DNA from: a virus
IMG/VR virus record: IMGVR_UViG_3300025669_000162
Location: 1-27,689 of that record
Strand: one strand, 5' to 3'
DNA: 27,689 bases
Part shown: positions 21,599 to 27,689 of the stretch, piece after piece
Layout of the letters: each line of letters begins with the position of its first letter
How positions within the stretch are numbered: position 1 is the stretch's first letter
The notes under the pieces: generated by a model
Told to the model about the DNA's origin: nothing
The model's database searches: none
What the model saw: the letters and a program-made list of their open reading frames with translations, nothing else
Position numbers and translations under genes: made by a program

Positions 21599-23068
21599 CT
21601 ATATATTAACGCCGTTTTCAACATCTTTCTCAGAAAAGAACTGATCGCGTGATTCTGGTAAAACGTATATAGCGTATACAAATGAGTCACCTTTATCCGG
21701 GGAGCGTTGTAATCTCTTCTTGAAATCGTCCTTTGCTTCTGCTCTGAGTCTCCCGTCACTGTGTATCTTATACTGCATTCCGGTGAGATCTTCGATCAGT
21801 TCGGGATCGTCGGGAATGCTGATCACGTTGCCTTCTTCATACTGTCTCTCGAACAGATCTCGCGCAGTCATCCACATTTCGGCTCTCTGGTTGAAATACT
21901 TCTCGACCTCGAACGCTTTCTCTGAACTCACTATGCCGTAACACGGTTGACCCAACTCTGCGAGTCTGTCGAATACCCCGGCGCCTACACCTATCGCGTC
22001 CACCTGGACGATCTCGTTATTCGGTATCAAAGCTCGAACGATCCCCGTGGTTTCCATCGTGTTCTTTTTTCCCCAGACGGTTTGCAGTACAACGACTTTG
22101 TTTTTGTACTGAGTGAGGACTGTCTGATCGTCGCCCATTCGCGCGACGTCAAGCCCCCAGATTGCCGGTTGAATGTATCCATCGGGTGTAACTTCTGCGT
22201 TGATCGCGCTCTCGACCCATTTCAGCGGGATAATGTTGTTGGTCCCGAACGTGCTGAACTCGCCGAGTACCTTCGTTTCCCACATGAACTTATTCGTCTC
22301 GTACCACTCGTCGTATCGATCTCTGATCCACTCTTCCGAAGCGATCTGAACAGTGTTGCCACGCTTCAACGGCCACTCTGTACCCTCGTGAGGCTTGCCG
22401 TATTCATAGAGCTTTGGATTGACTTCTTTTCTGAACTCCGGGAAATTCGCGATATCGACAAGGGGAGAATCGAACGCCGAGAGGCGTATCTGCTTCCACT
22501 GTGACCGCTGTTCTGAATGATGCTTCCTGAAATTACTCTGCTGATCTGCTCCGTCTGTCGTGCTGAGTTCGAGCACACAACAGAATCCACCCGTAAGAGA
22601 TCCCTCGATTGAGTCCTGCAGCCAAGGAGCGACACCCTTTGCTTCGTCTACCACCCACAGAATAAACGGCGCGTGTTGCCCTTCCATGCGGTCTGCGCGG
22701 TCTGTCGAGAACCCAAACATGAACCATTCCGGAGCGATCTTCACCGACATTTGAGTCTGCTGGCCATAGATCCGCTTGCCAACTCGCTGATATATTCCCC
22801 CGATTTCTTTCCAGAGCAGCTTCTCGACGAGCTTGTTCGTGGGTGCTGTAGTAATGACTATCGAGTTAGGGAAGAGGTTGAGAAAGGTTACTGCGATATT
22901 CGCTGCGGTAAATGTCTTTGATATTCCGTGACAGGCTCGAACTGATACTCGCTGGTACTTCCAAACGTAGTCGATGATCATTCGCATTCCAGACCACAGA
23001 TACGCGCCGAGCTGCTCTTCGATGAAAGCTTCGGGCTTTAGAACATAGTCAATCGTCGGGTTACTCAT
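21599..23068 (-). CDS. terL: Large terminase subunit
   Basis: 489 residues, starting eight bases inside the small terminase gene. ATPase half: Walker A variant RACHGISKT (44-52), Walker B ILWVVDEA with the catalytic Asp141-Glu142, and a coupling-type block LELSTTDG (167-174). Nuclease half (RNase H fold): GLDVARMGDD (Asp307), VQVDAIGVGAG (Asp357) and PDKGDSFVYA (Asp461), the three-acid metal site. Both parts are complete, so packaging motor and DNA cutting are intact. It belongs to the cluster of shorter terminases lacking a long N-terminal extension. Confidence 0.93.
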   Translation of the reverse strand: MSNPTIDYVLKPEAFIEEQLGAYLWSGMRMIIDYVWKYQRVSVRACHGISKTFTAANIAVTFLNLFPNSIVITTAPTNKLVEKLLWKEIGGIYQRVGKRIYGQQTQMSVKIAPEWFMFGFSTDRADRMEGQHAPFILWVVDEAKGVAPWLQDSIEGSLTGGFCCVLELSTTDGADQQSNFRKHHSEQRSQWKQIRLSAFDSPLVDIANFPEFRKEVNPKLYEYGKPHEGTEWPLKRGNTVQIASEEWIRDRYDEWYETNKFMWETKVLGEFSTFGTNNIIPLKWVESAINAEVTPDGYIQPAIWGLDVARMGDDQTVLTQYKNKVVVLQTVWGKKNTMETTGIVRALIPNNEIVQVDAIGVGAGVFDRLAELGQPCYGIVSSEKAFEVEKYFNQRAEMWMTARDLFERQYEEGNVISIPDDPELIEDLTGMQYKIHSDGRLRAEAKDDFKKRLQRSPDKGDSFVYAIYVLPESRDQFFSEKDVENGVNI

Positions 23069-23540
23069 CTTTTTCTTGATCTTTCCTGAACTGCTTCATT
23101 GTCTCTGCGACGATATCGATATATGGTTTATTCGCGGCAACGTCCCTTGCTGTCACGTCCACGTCAATCTTGATCTTTGATTCTGCGTCTATGCCGTGAA
23201 TGTCTTTGAGGTCGTGAGCAGCTTTCAATCTGACATTCCAGTCTTCGACAGTGATTGCTTTATCACCACGAATAATGATCCTGTTCGCCCCAAGTGCTCC
23301 AGCTATTACTTGCGAGACCCGTTCTTCCCCGAGTCCGAGTTGAGAGAAGACTTCGCTCCAAGTGCCGATCTTCTTTATGATCAGCTGCTTGATTTTGTAT
23401 CCCTCTTTCGCGGCGTTCATTTTTGACATTTTCGTCTTCGGTGTGTACGCCTTATAACACTGGTCAAGACGTTTCCCGTCTACAAAAAGAGCGTGCATAA
23501 ATTTGAACTCTTTGACCGTAAGTTTTTTCGGTTCTTTCAT
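23061..23540 (-). CDS. terS: Small terminase subunit
   Basis: 159 residues from the ATG at 23540, which has GGAG six bases upstream; a GTG two codons earlier has no such spacing. N-terminal helix-turn-helix-like start (LTVKEFKFMHALFVDGKRLDQCYKAYTPKTK, residues about 7-37) as in small terminases that recognise the packaging site. A central region (LGLGEERVSQVIAGALGANR) and an acidic Lys/Glu end (KQFRKDQEKDE) complete it. It lies directly before the large terminase in reading order with an eight-base overlap. Assignment by order, size and helix pattern. Confidence 0.7.
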   Translation of the reverse strand: MKEPKKLTVKEFKFMHALFVDGKRLDQCYKAYTPKTKMSKMNAAKEGYKIKQLIIKKIGTWSEVFSQLGLGEERVSQVIAGALGANRIIIRGDKAITVEDWNVRLKAAHDLKDIHGIDAESKIKIDVDVTARDVAANKPYIDIVAETMKQFRKDQEKDE

Positions 23541-23549
23541 AACCACTCC

Positions 23550-23579
23550 AAGAAAAGTCCGCTGCCAGTTAAGCGGACT
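23550..23579 (-). terminator. Intrinsic-terminator-like hairpin after the transporter gene
   Basis: The minus strand has an 8-base perfect stem AGTCCGCT (23579-23572) and AGCGGACT (23563-23556) with loop TAACTGGC, followed by TTTCTT. The short T run is interrupted by C, so it may terminate only partly or act as an attenuator. It closes the parB/dpdA/yhhQ cassette and lies ten bases before the small terminase start, overlapping its ribosome site region. Confidence 0.5.
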
Positions 23580-23587
23580 CTGTTTAT

Positions 23588-24211
23588 TTAAGCTGTCTTT
23601 TCAAAATCTTTGTTTACTTTTCCCTTTGTAAGGAGATAGAAGATCGGCGTATCTACTGCAGCAATACAGATCTTGAGAAGATATTGCGACAACATCATCC
23701 ATGCAAGGTTCGGCACACTACCAGCGAACGCGATCGATATATAAATAGCGGTATCGAGAGCTTGAGAAGTCATCGTCGAGGCGTTGTTGCGAATCCACTT
23801 ATGCTTGCCATTAGTTTTCTTTCCCATGAAGTCGAAGAACCACACGTCCCACGTCTGAGAAACTCCATACGCCACCATCGATGCCAACACGAACTTGAGG
23901 TTAGTCCCGAGCAGAGTATTGTATGCTTCGTCAACGTTTTCCGCGAACGATGCTGCTGGCAACCACTTTGTGAAAAGAATCATTAGCGCAGCAAACACCG
24001 TACAGATAAACCCTATGAGAACCACTTTGTTTGCAGTCTTTTTTCCATAGAGCTCGCTGATCAGATCGGTCATCAAGAAGGTCACTGCGTATAAAAGAAA
24101 CGCGCCGGGAACGATGAACCCAAAAATATTGAGCACCTTTCCAGCAACGACATTGGAAACTACCAACGCAGTAACGAAGATTGCAATTATGATCTGCTGT
24201 TTAAGTTTCAT
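23588..24211 (-). CDS. yhhQ: YhhQ/VUT-type queuosine-precursor transporter
   Basis: 207 residues with five to six hydrophobic helices, an inner-membrane protein. The first helices (ITIAIFVTALVVSNVV-like start, then FIVPGAFLLYAVTFLMTDLISELYGKK) and the motif WIRNNASTMTSQALDTAIYISIAF (about 134-157) match the YhhQ family (PF02592), where the Ser-Gln...Asp block is conserved. Characterised members take up preQ0 and preQ1, the 7-deazaguanine precursors. The gene comes directly after a DpdA-like gene, with a hairpin in its leader and good AGGAG. A phage would use it to feed DNA base modification by salvage. Family call is good; substrate is inferred from family and neighbour. Confidence 0.8.
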   Translation of the reverse strand: MKLKQQIIIAIFVTALVVSNVVAGKVLNIFGFIVPGAFLLYAVTFLMTDLISELYGKKTANKVVLIGFICTVFAALMILFTKWLPAASFAENVDEAYNTLLGTNLKFVLASMVAYGVSQTWDVWFFDFMGKKTNGKHKWIRNNASTMTSQALDTAIYISIAFAGSVPNLAWMMLSQYLLKICIAAVDTPIFYLLTKGKVNKDFEKTA

Positions 24212-24216
24212 ATAAA

Positions 24217-24252
24217 CTCCTGTTTATTTATTTCTCGTAACTGGCAACGAGA
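24217..24252 (-). promoter_or_regulatory. preQ1-I-riboswitch-like hairpin and A-rich tail in the yhhQ leader
   Basis: The leader between dpdA and yhhQ has, in order, a 6-base stem TCTCGT/ACGAGA (24252-24247 with 24238-24233), loop TGCCAGTT, an A-rich stretch AATAAATAAA (24232-24223) and CAGGAG, whose AGGAG is the ribosome site. Loop bases C24244, C24243 and G24241 can pair with G24219, G24220 and C24222 of the tail, giving a compact H-type pseudoknot that would hide the ribosome site. This is the plan of class I preQ1 riboswitches, and the regulated gene fits the ligand. Against it: in the simple fold the loop is short and no free C precedes the closing strand, where the class I ligand-pairing C should be. 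Confidence 0.4.
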
Positions 24253-24258
24253 TATTCA

Positions 24259-25119
24259 CTAAAATTTCTCAAGGTATTCCGCATACAACAACCATTGCAT
24301 GAAATTGTGTTTCGCTACCTCGTACGCCTTGAGCATCATTCCTTCTGGTGGTTTGGATTTTTTCATCCCTGTTCCGGTGAAATGGTACATATATCCACCG
24401 ATGTTTCCGTGAACCCACGCTGTCGAGTCTACACTATCGAATCTATATTCCTTAATGTTCTGCTTCGTAAATCCAAGCCCGTGTATCTTACAGCCGTTTT
24501 TGTGCGAAATCTGTATCAGTTTTTTTAATGCGGGGTAATCTATCGGCCGGATCTCCCTCGATACTATCCCGCCAATCGCTATGTATTTATAATCCTCTAC
24601 CATTCGGTGAAAGTAATCCATTCCCCTCGAAACGTGCCACACCGGAATGCTCTGTCTCCCTGTTGCCTGTTCTATGGTGTCTCTGTATTCCTCGACCTTT
24701 TCCAATCCGGTCACAACGTCGATATCGAGTTCGTAGAATAACTTGATTTTGTATTTCTTAATTACCTTGATATATCTCTGCACGTACTCTTTCCAGTCCG
24801 GTGACTCCGCGCTATTCTCCATGAAGGTATAAGCCCCGGAATCCAACATGAAACCTTTGTAATAAGGAACCGCGTCATATTGCCATTCTTTCGCATAAAA
24901 GAACGATTCCAAAGAATAGACTCTACGGAAAAACTCCATATCGTTTTCAATGTCGTTTTTCAACCAGTTCTTCCGATATCCGTTATTATCTGCTAAACGC
25001 ATTTTCACGGGGTGTTTCCTAAGCCTATTATCTGACATCGTTTGAGCGAGATAAAGTTTCATGATTTCTACATATCCGTCTTTCGGCCATGACTTGAGAC
25101 TGGCGAGATATATTTTCAC
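24259..25119 (-). CDS. dpdA: DpdA-like DNA-guanine transglycosylase (7-deazaguanine insertion)
   Basis: 286 residues from a GTG start that overlaps the previous stop (GTGA). The TIM-barrel TGT pattern is visible: FMLDSGAYTF (90-99), whose Asp93 matches the TGT LxDSGxFQ aspartate; FYELDIDVV (128-136); the YIAIGGIVSRE strand (179-189), like TGT YAIGGLSVGE; and FDSVDSTAW (227-235), where Asp228 or Asp231 would be the nucleophile. The C-terminal CxCxxC...H zinc site of tRNA enzymes is absent (only one Cys, 210). This is typical of the short phage DpdA type that replaces guanine in DNA by preQ0-like bases. Such bases protect phage DNA from many restriction enzymes. Transporter and ParB-like neighbours support this role. 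Confidence 0.8.
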   Translation of the reverse strand: MKIYLASLKSWPKDGYVEIMKLYLAQTMSDNRLRKHPVKMRLADNNGYRKNWLKNDIENDMEFFRRVYSLESFFYAKEWQYDAVPYYKGFMLDSGAYTFMENSAESPDWKEYVQRYIKVIKKYKIKLFYELDIDVVTGLEKVEEYRDTIEQATGRQSIPVWHVSRGMDYFHRMVEDYKYIAIGGIVSREIRPIDYPALKKLIQISHKNGCKIHGLGFTKQNIKEYRFDSVDSTAWVHGNIGGYMYHFTGTGMKKSKPPEGMMLKAYEVAKHNFMQWLLYAEYLEKF

Positions 25120-25643
25120 TCAAACACATATCCACACTTCGGGCATACCGTGTGCTTCTCTGCCTTTTCCTTTGTCCCGTGTTTGAAGAAGTCGTCGATA
25201 TTCACTTCTATATCTTTTAGGTCAATAGCAGAACCCATGATCTGAGTCATATCCTCGACCTTCATCGGTGTGAGAAACTCGTCAATACCTTGCTGCGTGA
25301 ATTCTCCGAACTGGCTGAGGTAGCTCGTCATGCGTTGCTTTGCTTCCGCGAGGTCTTTCGCCTTGATGAATACGGCTTTCAGTTCGGGTAGTTGATACCC
25401 CTCTTCTTTCATCCGTTTCAAAGCGTCGAGTCGTTGCACCCCGTCCAGTAGTCGCAAGCGTGTTTTTGTTTTTGTTTTGCTTTTCCAGACATAGAAAACA
25501 GAGTCGAAGCCGTTTTTTATTATGTTGGTTTTAAGTTTCTGATACCCTGTATCCGTTAGAACTTTCAGGTTCCCTTGTATGTTCTCGAGCTGTTCGAGCT
25601 CAACTGTTCCGAATCCCACGATGGTGTTTTTGATTTGTGCCAT
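25116..25643 (-). CDS. ParB/sulfiredoxin-fold protein, possible DpdA partner
   Basis: 175 residues, AGAGG five bases before the ATG. The ParB-type core carries LRLLDGVQRLDALKRM (64-78), matching the family signature (D/E)GxxRxxAxxxx, with NLKVLTDTGYQKLKTNI and NGFDSVFYVWK before it. The C-terminal CPKCGYVFE (167-175) is half a zinc ribbon. ParB-like proteins bind or cut DNA, hydrolyse nucleotides or regulate. In bacterial dpd clusters DpdB has a ParB/DndB-like domain and is needed with DpdA for insertion of preQ0. Here GTGA overlap with dpdA points to a joint task, but this protein is much smaller than DpdB, so partner role is inference. Confidence 0.65.
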   Translation of the reverse strand: MAQIKNTIVGFGTVELEQLENIQGNLKVLTDTGYQKLKTNIIKNGFDSVFYVWKSKTKTKTRLRLLDGVQRLDALKRMKEEGYQLPELKAVFIKAKDLAEAKQRMTSYLSQFGEFTQQGIDEFLTPMKVEDMTQIMGSAIDLKDIEVNIDDFFKHGTKEKAEKHTVCPKCGYVFE

Positions 25644-25673
25644 GTTACCTCTTCTTGTCTAAGTGGTGATAGA

Positions 25674-25702
25674 AATATAGCCTACTCAAAACGGCATTGC
25701 AA
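25674..25702 (-). promoter_or_regulatory. Candidate sigma70-like promoter of the dpdA cassette
   Basis: On the minus strand TTGCAA (25702-25697) and TATATT (25679-25674) are separated by exactly 17 bases. The -35 matches four and the -10 five of six consensus bases. The start of transcription would be near 25667, about 24 bases before the ParB-like ATG. It lies at the end of the cytidylyltransferase gene. Together with the hairpin at 23550-23579 it would make the cassette a separate transcription unit. Confidence 0.4.
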
Positions 25703-26435
25703 CTTCTTTGATGCTCGTTATCTCCCGGTAGCACTTCTGGAAATCCTCGACTGTCTTCGGTCTTCTGCCAAGATGATTATATATCAATTCGAGAATCGCA
25801 AGTTCAAGAGGGTAGTCCACGGTGTTTTTCCAGAGAGATTGCTGTCTGTCTACGAGATCCAGAATATCAACCATCTTCGGTTCATGTAGAAAAGGAACGT
25901 CTTCCACCGCCAGCGGTATTGTCCAGTATTGCGAAGCGTGAAGCTGTCGATATTTCCCCGGTGCAGCATAATAGTATTTCTCATAATCGAGATACCATTG
26001 CTTCGCTTTTATTCCGGTGTGCATGACGAACCCCGCAGGGTCGAACATCGCGGTCGAAGCGTAGACAATGTGATTCGGATCGGTCTTGCAATAGTTGATC
26101 ATTCGCTGCGTCATTCTGTTGTCCATGAACGGAGCATCGCCACAGATATCGAGAATGAAATCAAGCTCGTTCTCGTTGATACATTGCATATGTCGCTCGA
26201 TCAGAATATCCGGATGTCCTCTGGTCAAGCTCACTCCGTAATCTGAGGCGATCTCTTCGAGCGGATCGTCTGACTTTAGATAGGACGTGCAAACGATTAT
26301 GTCGTCGAGCTGGTCAAGCTCCTGCAGCTGCTCGATGAGGTGCGCGAGTATCGGTATCCCCGCGATCTTTGCTATTACCTTGCCAGGGTATCTCTCGCTG
26401 TCGTACCGTGCCGTGATCATTGCTCCAAGTTTCAT
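25686..26435 (-). CDS. SpsF/KdsB-type cytidylyltransferase (CMP-sugar synthetase-like)
   Basis: 249 residues from the ATG at 26435, with AAGGAG five bases upstream and ATGA overlap; an in-frame start 13 codons earlier lies in the previous gene. Nucleotide-binding start MITARYDSERYPGKVIAKIAG (residues 6-26) is the CTP_transf_3 (PF02348) signature. DDIIVCTS (44-51) and LDICGDAPFMD (95-105) supply the second and metal-binding blocks. The closest named relatives are SpsF-like enzymes of spore coat polysaccharide and CMP-KDO or CMP-sialic acid synthetases. Likely reaction: CTP plus sugar acid gives CMP-sugar and pyrophosphate; the sugar is not known. A MAF-like transferase at 11360-12541 could be the user. 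Confidence 0.8.
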   Translation of the reverse strand: MKLGAMITARYDSERYPGKVIAKIAGIPILAHLIEQLQELDQLDDIIVCTSYLKSDDPLEEIASDYGVSLTRGHPDILIERHMQCINENELDFILDICGDAPFMDNRMTQRMINYCKTDPNHIVYASTAMFDPAGFVMHTGIKAKQWYLDYEKYYYAAPGKYRQLHASQYWTIPLAVEDVPFLHEPKMVDILDLVDRQQSLWKNTVDYPLELAILELIYNHLGRRPKTVEDFQKCYREITSIKEVAMPF

Positions 26436-26632
26436 GTTTTCTCCTTTTCTTCGATTGCTATTTGTATCTGACAACCCATCCCGTGAGATATAGCCAGACC
26501 GCAGCCGCCCGATGTGATTTCCTTATACCAATCTATCTCATCGCACAGACTTTCTATTGCTTTCGCTGCGTCATAATCCACCTTCCCGACTCTGAAATCT
26601 TCCCTTATTTCCAATATCTCTTGATCTTTCAT
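26432..26632 (-). CDS. Small hypothetical acidic protein
   Basis: 66 residues, AAGGA before the ATG and ATGA overlap with both neighbours. Acidic helical start (KDQEILEIREDFRVGKVDYDAAKAIESLCDEIDWYKEI), then TSGGCGLAISHGMGCQIQIAIEEKEKT, a glycine/cysteine segment that might hold two metal-binding Cys (GCG and MGC). No family recognised. The regular coupling supports it being expressed. Confidence 0.65.
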   Translation of the reverse strand: MKDQEILEIREDFRVGKVDYDAAKAIESLCDEIDWYKEITSGGCGLAISHGMGCQIQIAIEEKEKT

Positions 26633-26796
26633 GTTTTTATTCCTTTCCTTTTTATTCTGACTTGTTCTTCCTCGTCTGATATCTCCACTAAAGTTGCTGC
26701 GTATTTTCTAAGCCCTGATATGAATCGTAGTGTCTCAAGATGCTTCTCGAACCCCTCGCGCTGATATATAGGAACGATCAATCTTCGCGTTATCAT
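26629..26796 (-). CDS. Very small hypothetical basic protein
   Basis: 55 residues from the ATG at 26796, overlapping the stop of the upstream gene (ATGA) and with its own stop overlapping the next ATG in the same way. Sequence starts MITRRLIVPIYQREGFEKHL and ends VRIKRKGIKT, so strand, helix and basic tail are possible. No family recognised. Without it there would be a 160-base gap in an otherwise gapless gene run, which supports its being real. Confidence 0.6.
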   Translation of the reverse strand: MITRRLIVPIYQREGFEKHLETLRFISGLRKYAATLVEISDEEEQVRIKRKGIKT

Positions 26797-27281
26797 ATCT
26801 TCATATCCGCGTGGATCTGGACTTTCCCGTTCACCATTTCTACCGGGTCGCCTTCTTGAATATCTTCTCCGGCTGTAAAATATTTCGGTGTATCGATTTC
26901 AGGTATACCGGGATTTGATTGCGCTCCGGCCATCCCTCTTGTATCTCCCCATTCTCCTTGGCAATACGCCCCTTTCCAAAAGTCAAAAAGTTCTCTGCAT
27001 AAATCAAGATTCATATTTCTGGTTTGGTTCCCGAACGAAGCACACGCGACACGCAACCTCCCTTCGTCGTCTCTAACCAACGACCCGTATAGCGCCGCAA
27101 CGGTTTGGACTTTCAGAGTATCGTTCGTTGCATGGAGCATGACCGCATTCAGATATGTACCAAGCCGCAAATGTGGTGATGCGTAATGTACGTCTACTTT
27201 TATTTTATTGAATAGCTCCACCGTCAATTCGACCGCGGCTTTTATCTGTTCTTCTAAAGAGCTTAGTTCCTTTTTAGTCAT
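26793..27281 (-). CDS. Hypothetical protein with a capsid-cement-like C-terminal motif
   Basis: 162 residues from the ATG at 27281, with GGAGGGG five bases upstream and ATGA overlap; the longer in-frame start lies in the previous gene. Helical first half (LSSLEEQIKAAVELTVELFNKI), then mixed sequence with CASFGNQTRNMNLDLCRELFDFWKG. The end FTAGEDIQEGDPVEMVNGKVQI (about 133-155) has the aGedIxxGdxVxxxxGkv pattern common in short phage capsid-binding or decoration proteins. Function is not known. Confidence 0.6.
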   Translation of the reverse strand: MTKKELSSLEEQIKAAVELTVELFNKIKVDVHYASPHLRLGTYLNAVMLHATNDTLKVQTVAALYGSLVRDDEGRLRVACASFGNQTRNMNLDLCRELFDFWKGAYCQGEWGDTRGMAGAQSNPGIPEIDTPKYFTAGEDIQEGDPVEMVNGKVQIHADMKI

Positions 27282-27559
27282 TGTATCCCCTCCATGTGAT
27301 ATTTTTCGTCGAGTGAATAAAACATACAATGAAAATCCTGCTCGACCTTATTCGTGATTCCTTTTTTCTTTATCCAGCATCTCGCCATTTCGCAACCTGT
27401 TTTCGTCAGCATATCAGAAGTAAATTCAAGCCAGCCGTTGCCGGTGTTTTCACTCACGTCGAAATAGATCGCTGATTTTTTCTCGTCAACAAAAAACAGA
27501 ACTTTCAGACCTTCTTTATTCAGCTGTTTGAGTTTCTTCTTTATTTTCTTCGCTGTCAC
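27278..27559 (-). CDS. Hypothetical small basic protein
   Basis: 93 residues from a GTG at 27559, chosen because GGGGGAGG lies eight bases upstream; a GTG at 27613 gives 111 residues without a ribosome site. Basic start (TAKKIKKKLKQLNKEG), a strand pair (LKVLFFVDEKKSAIYFDV), and C-terminal MARCWIKKKGITNKVEQDFHCMFYSL. Two Cys and a His late in the chain could bind metal. No family recognised. It overlaps the partial ORF at the right edge by 44 bases. Confidence 0.55.
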   Translation of the reverse strand: MTAKKIKKKLKQLNKEGLKVLFFVDEKKSAIYFDVSENTGNGWLEFTSDMLTKTGCEMARCWIKKKGITNKVEQDFHCMFYSLDEKYHMEGIQ

Positions 27560-27689
27560 TTCTTTTGCCTCCCCCAAATCTTCCCGGTGATACAAACGAC
27601 TTGTGAAATTCACCGCTCGTTTTCACGATGCTGACAATTCCCTTTCTCCCGTTTCTCGAATGAAATATCTTTCGTTTGTTCTTGGCTTT
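27516..27689 (-). CDS. C-terminal part of an ORF cut by the right edge
   Basis: 57 codons stay open from the window edge to a TAA, without a start inside. The translation includes FHSRNGRKGIVSIVKTSGEF and a Gly-rich, then acidic tail (SDSEENKEETQTAE), a normal composition for the end of a protein. It overlaps the following gene by 44 bases, so the coding claim is moderate. Product unknown. Confidence 0.4.
   Translation of the reverse strand, partial: KAKNKRKIFHSRNGRKGIVSIVKTSGEFHKSFVSPGRFGGGKRSDSEENKEETQTAE

Noticed and set aside
21490-21759. Minus-strand 89-codon ORF across the end of the large terminase gene
   Set aside because: Half of it is off-frame terminase, and the rest overlaps the better-supported 46-codon ORF with its own ribosome site.
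23541-23546. GTG at 23546 as small terminase start
   Set aside because: GGAG is correctly spaced only for the ATG at 23540; the GTG lies almost on the ribosome site.
24259-25119. DpdA-like gene as an ordinary tRNA-guanine transglycosylase
   Set aside because: The C-terminal zinc-binding Cys/His set of tRNA enzymes is missing and the protein is about 90 residues shorter. Phage context and ParB-like partner fit DNA modification better, though tRNA activity is not excluded by sequence alone.
1-27689. CRISPR array, tRNA gene, integrase or attachment site
   Set aside because: No regularly spaced repeats, no cloverleaf with a plausible TPsiC arm and no recombinase motif were found by eye on either strand.

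Overview
The window is a structural and late-gene block of a tailed bacteriophage (siphovirus type) or of a prophage of one. Every convincing gene is on the minus strand, so transcription runs from position 27689 towards position 1. Genes are packed tightly, with many ATGA or GTGA stop/start overlaps. The order is the classic long-tailed one: small terminase, large terminase, portal, MuF-like head protein, protease/scaffold, decoration protein, major capsid, connectors, tail terminator, tail tube, frameshifted tail chaperone, tape measure, distal tail protein, hub, distal and fibre proteins, lysis. A nested pair of spanin-like reading frames and an M23 endolysin suggest a Gram-negative host, but the host cannot be named from this sequence. 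No integrase, repressor or replication gene is seen.

Layout in the direction of transcription. (1) 27689-25686: small accessory genes of unknown function, one too short to stand out at 55 codons, then a SpsF/KdsB-type cytidylyltransferase. (2) 25702-23550: a self-contained cassette with a candidate sigma70-like promoter, a ParB/sulfiredoxin-fold protein, a DpdA-like DNA-guanine transglycosylase, a hairpin resembling a preQ1-I riboswitch, a YhhQ-type queuosine-precursor transporter, and a terminator-like hairpin. (3) 23540-21599: terminase, followed by two tiny ORFs (21563-21286). (4) 21278-14858: head genes, with a DPPY-type DNA methyltransferase inserted between the portal and the MuF-like protein. 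(5) 14858-10811: connector and tail genes, with a MAF/DUF115-type glycosyltransferase-like gene inserted between tail tube and tail chaperone, and a -1 frameshift site at 11146-11155. (6) 10814-2120: tape measure, a distal tail protein carrying three tandem jelly-roll modules, a hub protein and small tip proteins. (7) 2070-365: lysis cassette (XhlA-like membrane protein, M23 endolysin, holin-like protein, nested spanin-like pair) and a ribbon-helix-helix regulator. (8) 364-1: AT-rich, palindrome-containing DNA without a convincing gene.

Two systems stand out. The first is probable 7-deazaguanine modification of phage DNA fed by salvage: the transporter would import preQ0/preQ1, the DpdA-like enzyme would exchange it for guanine in DNA, the ParB-like protein (GTGA-coupled to dpdA) may be its partner, and the leader hairpin may sense the precursor. 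No precursor biosynthesis gene is visible here. The second is a possible virion glycosylation pair: a cytidylyltransferase that could make a CMP-sugar, and a MAF-like protein, a family that uses CMP-nonulosonates, placed among the tail genes. Both are inferences from motifs and context and have not been tested by searches.
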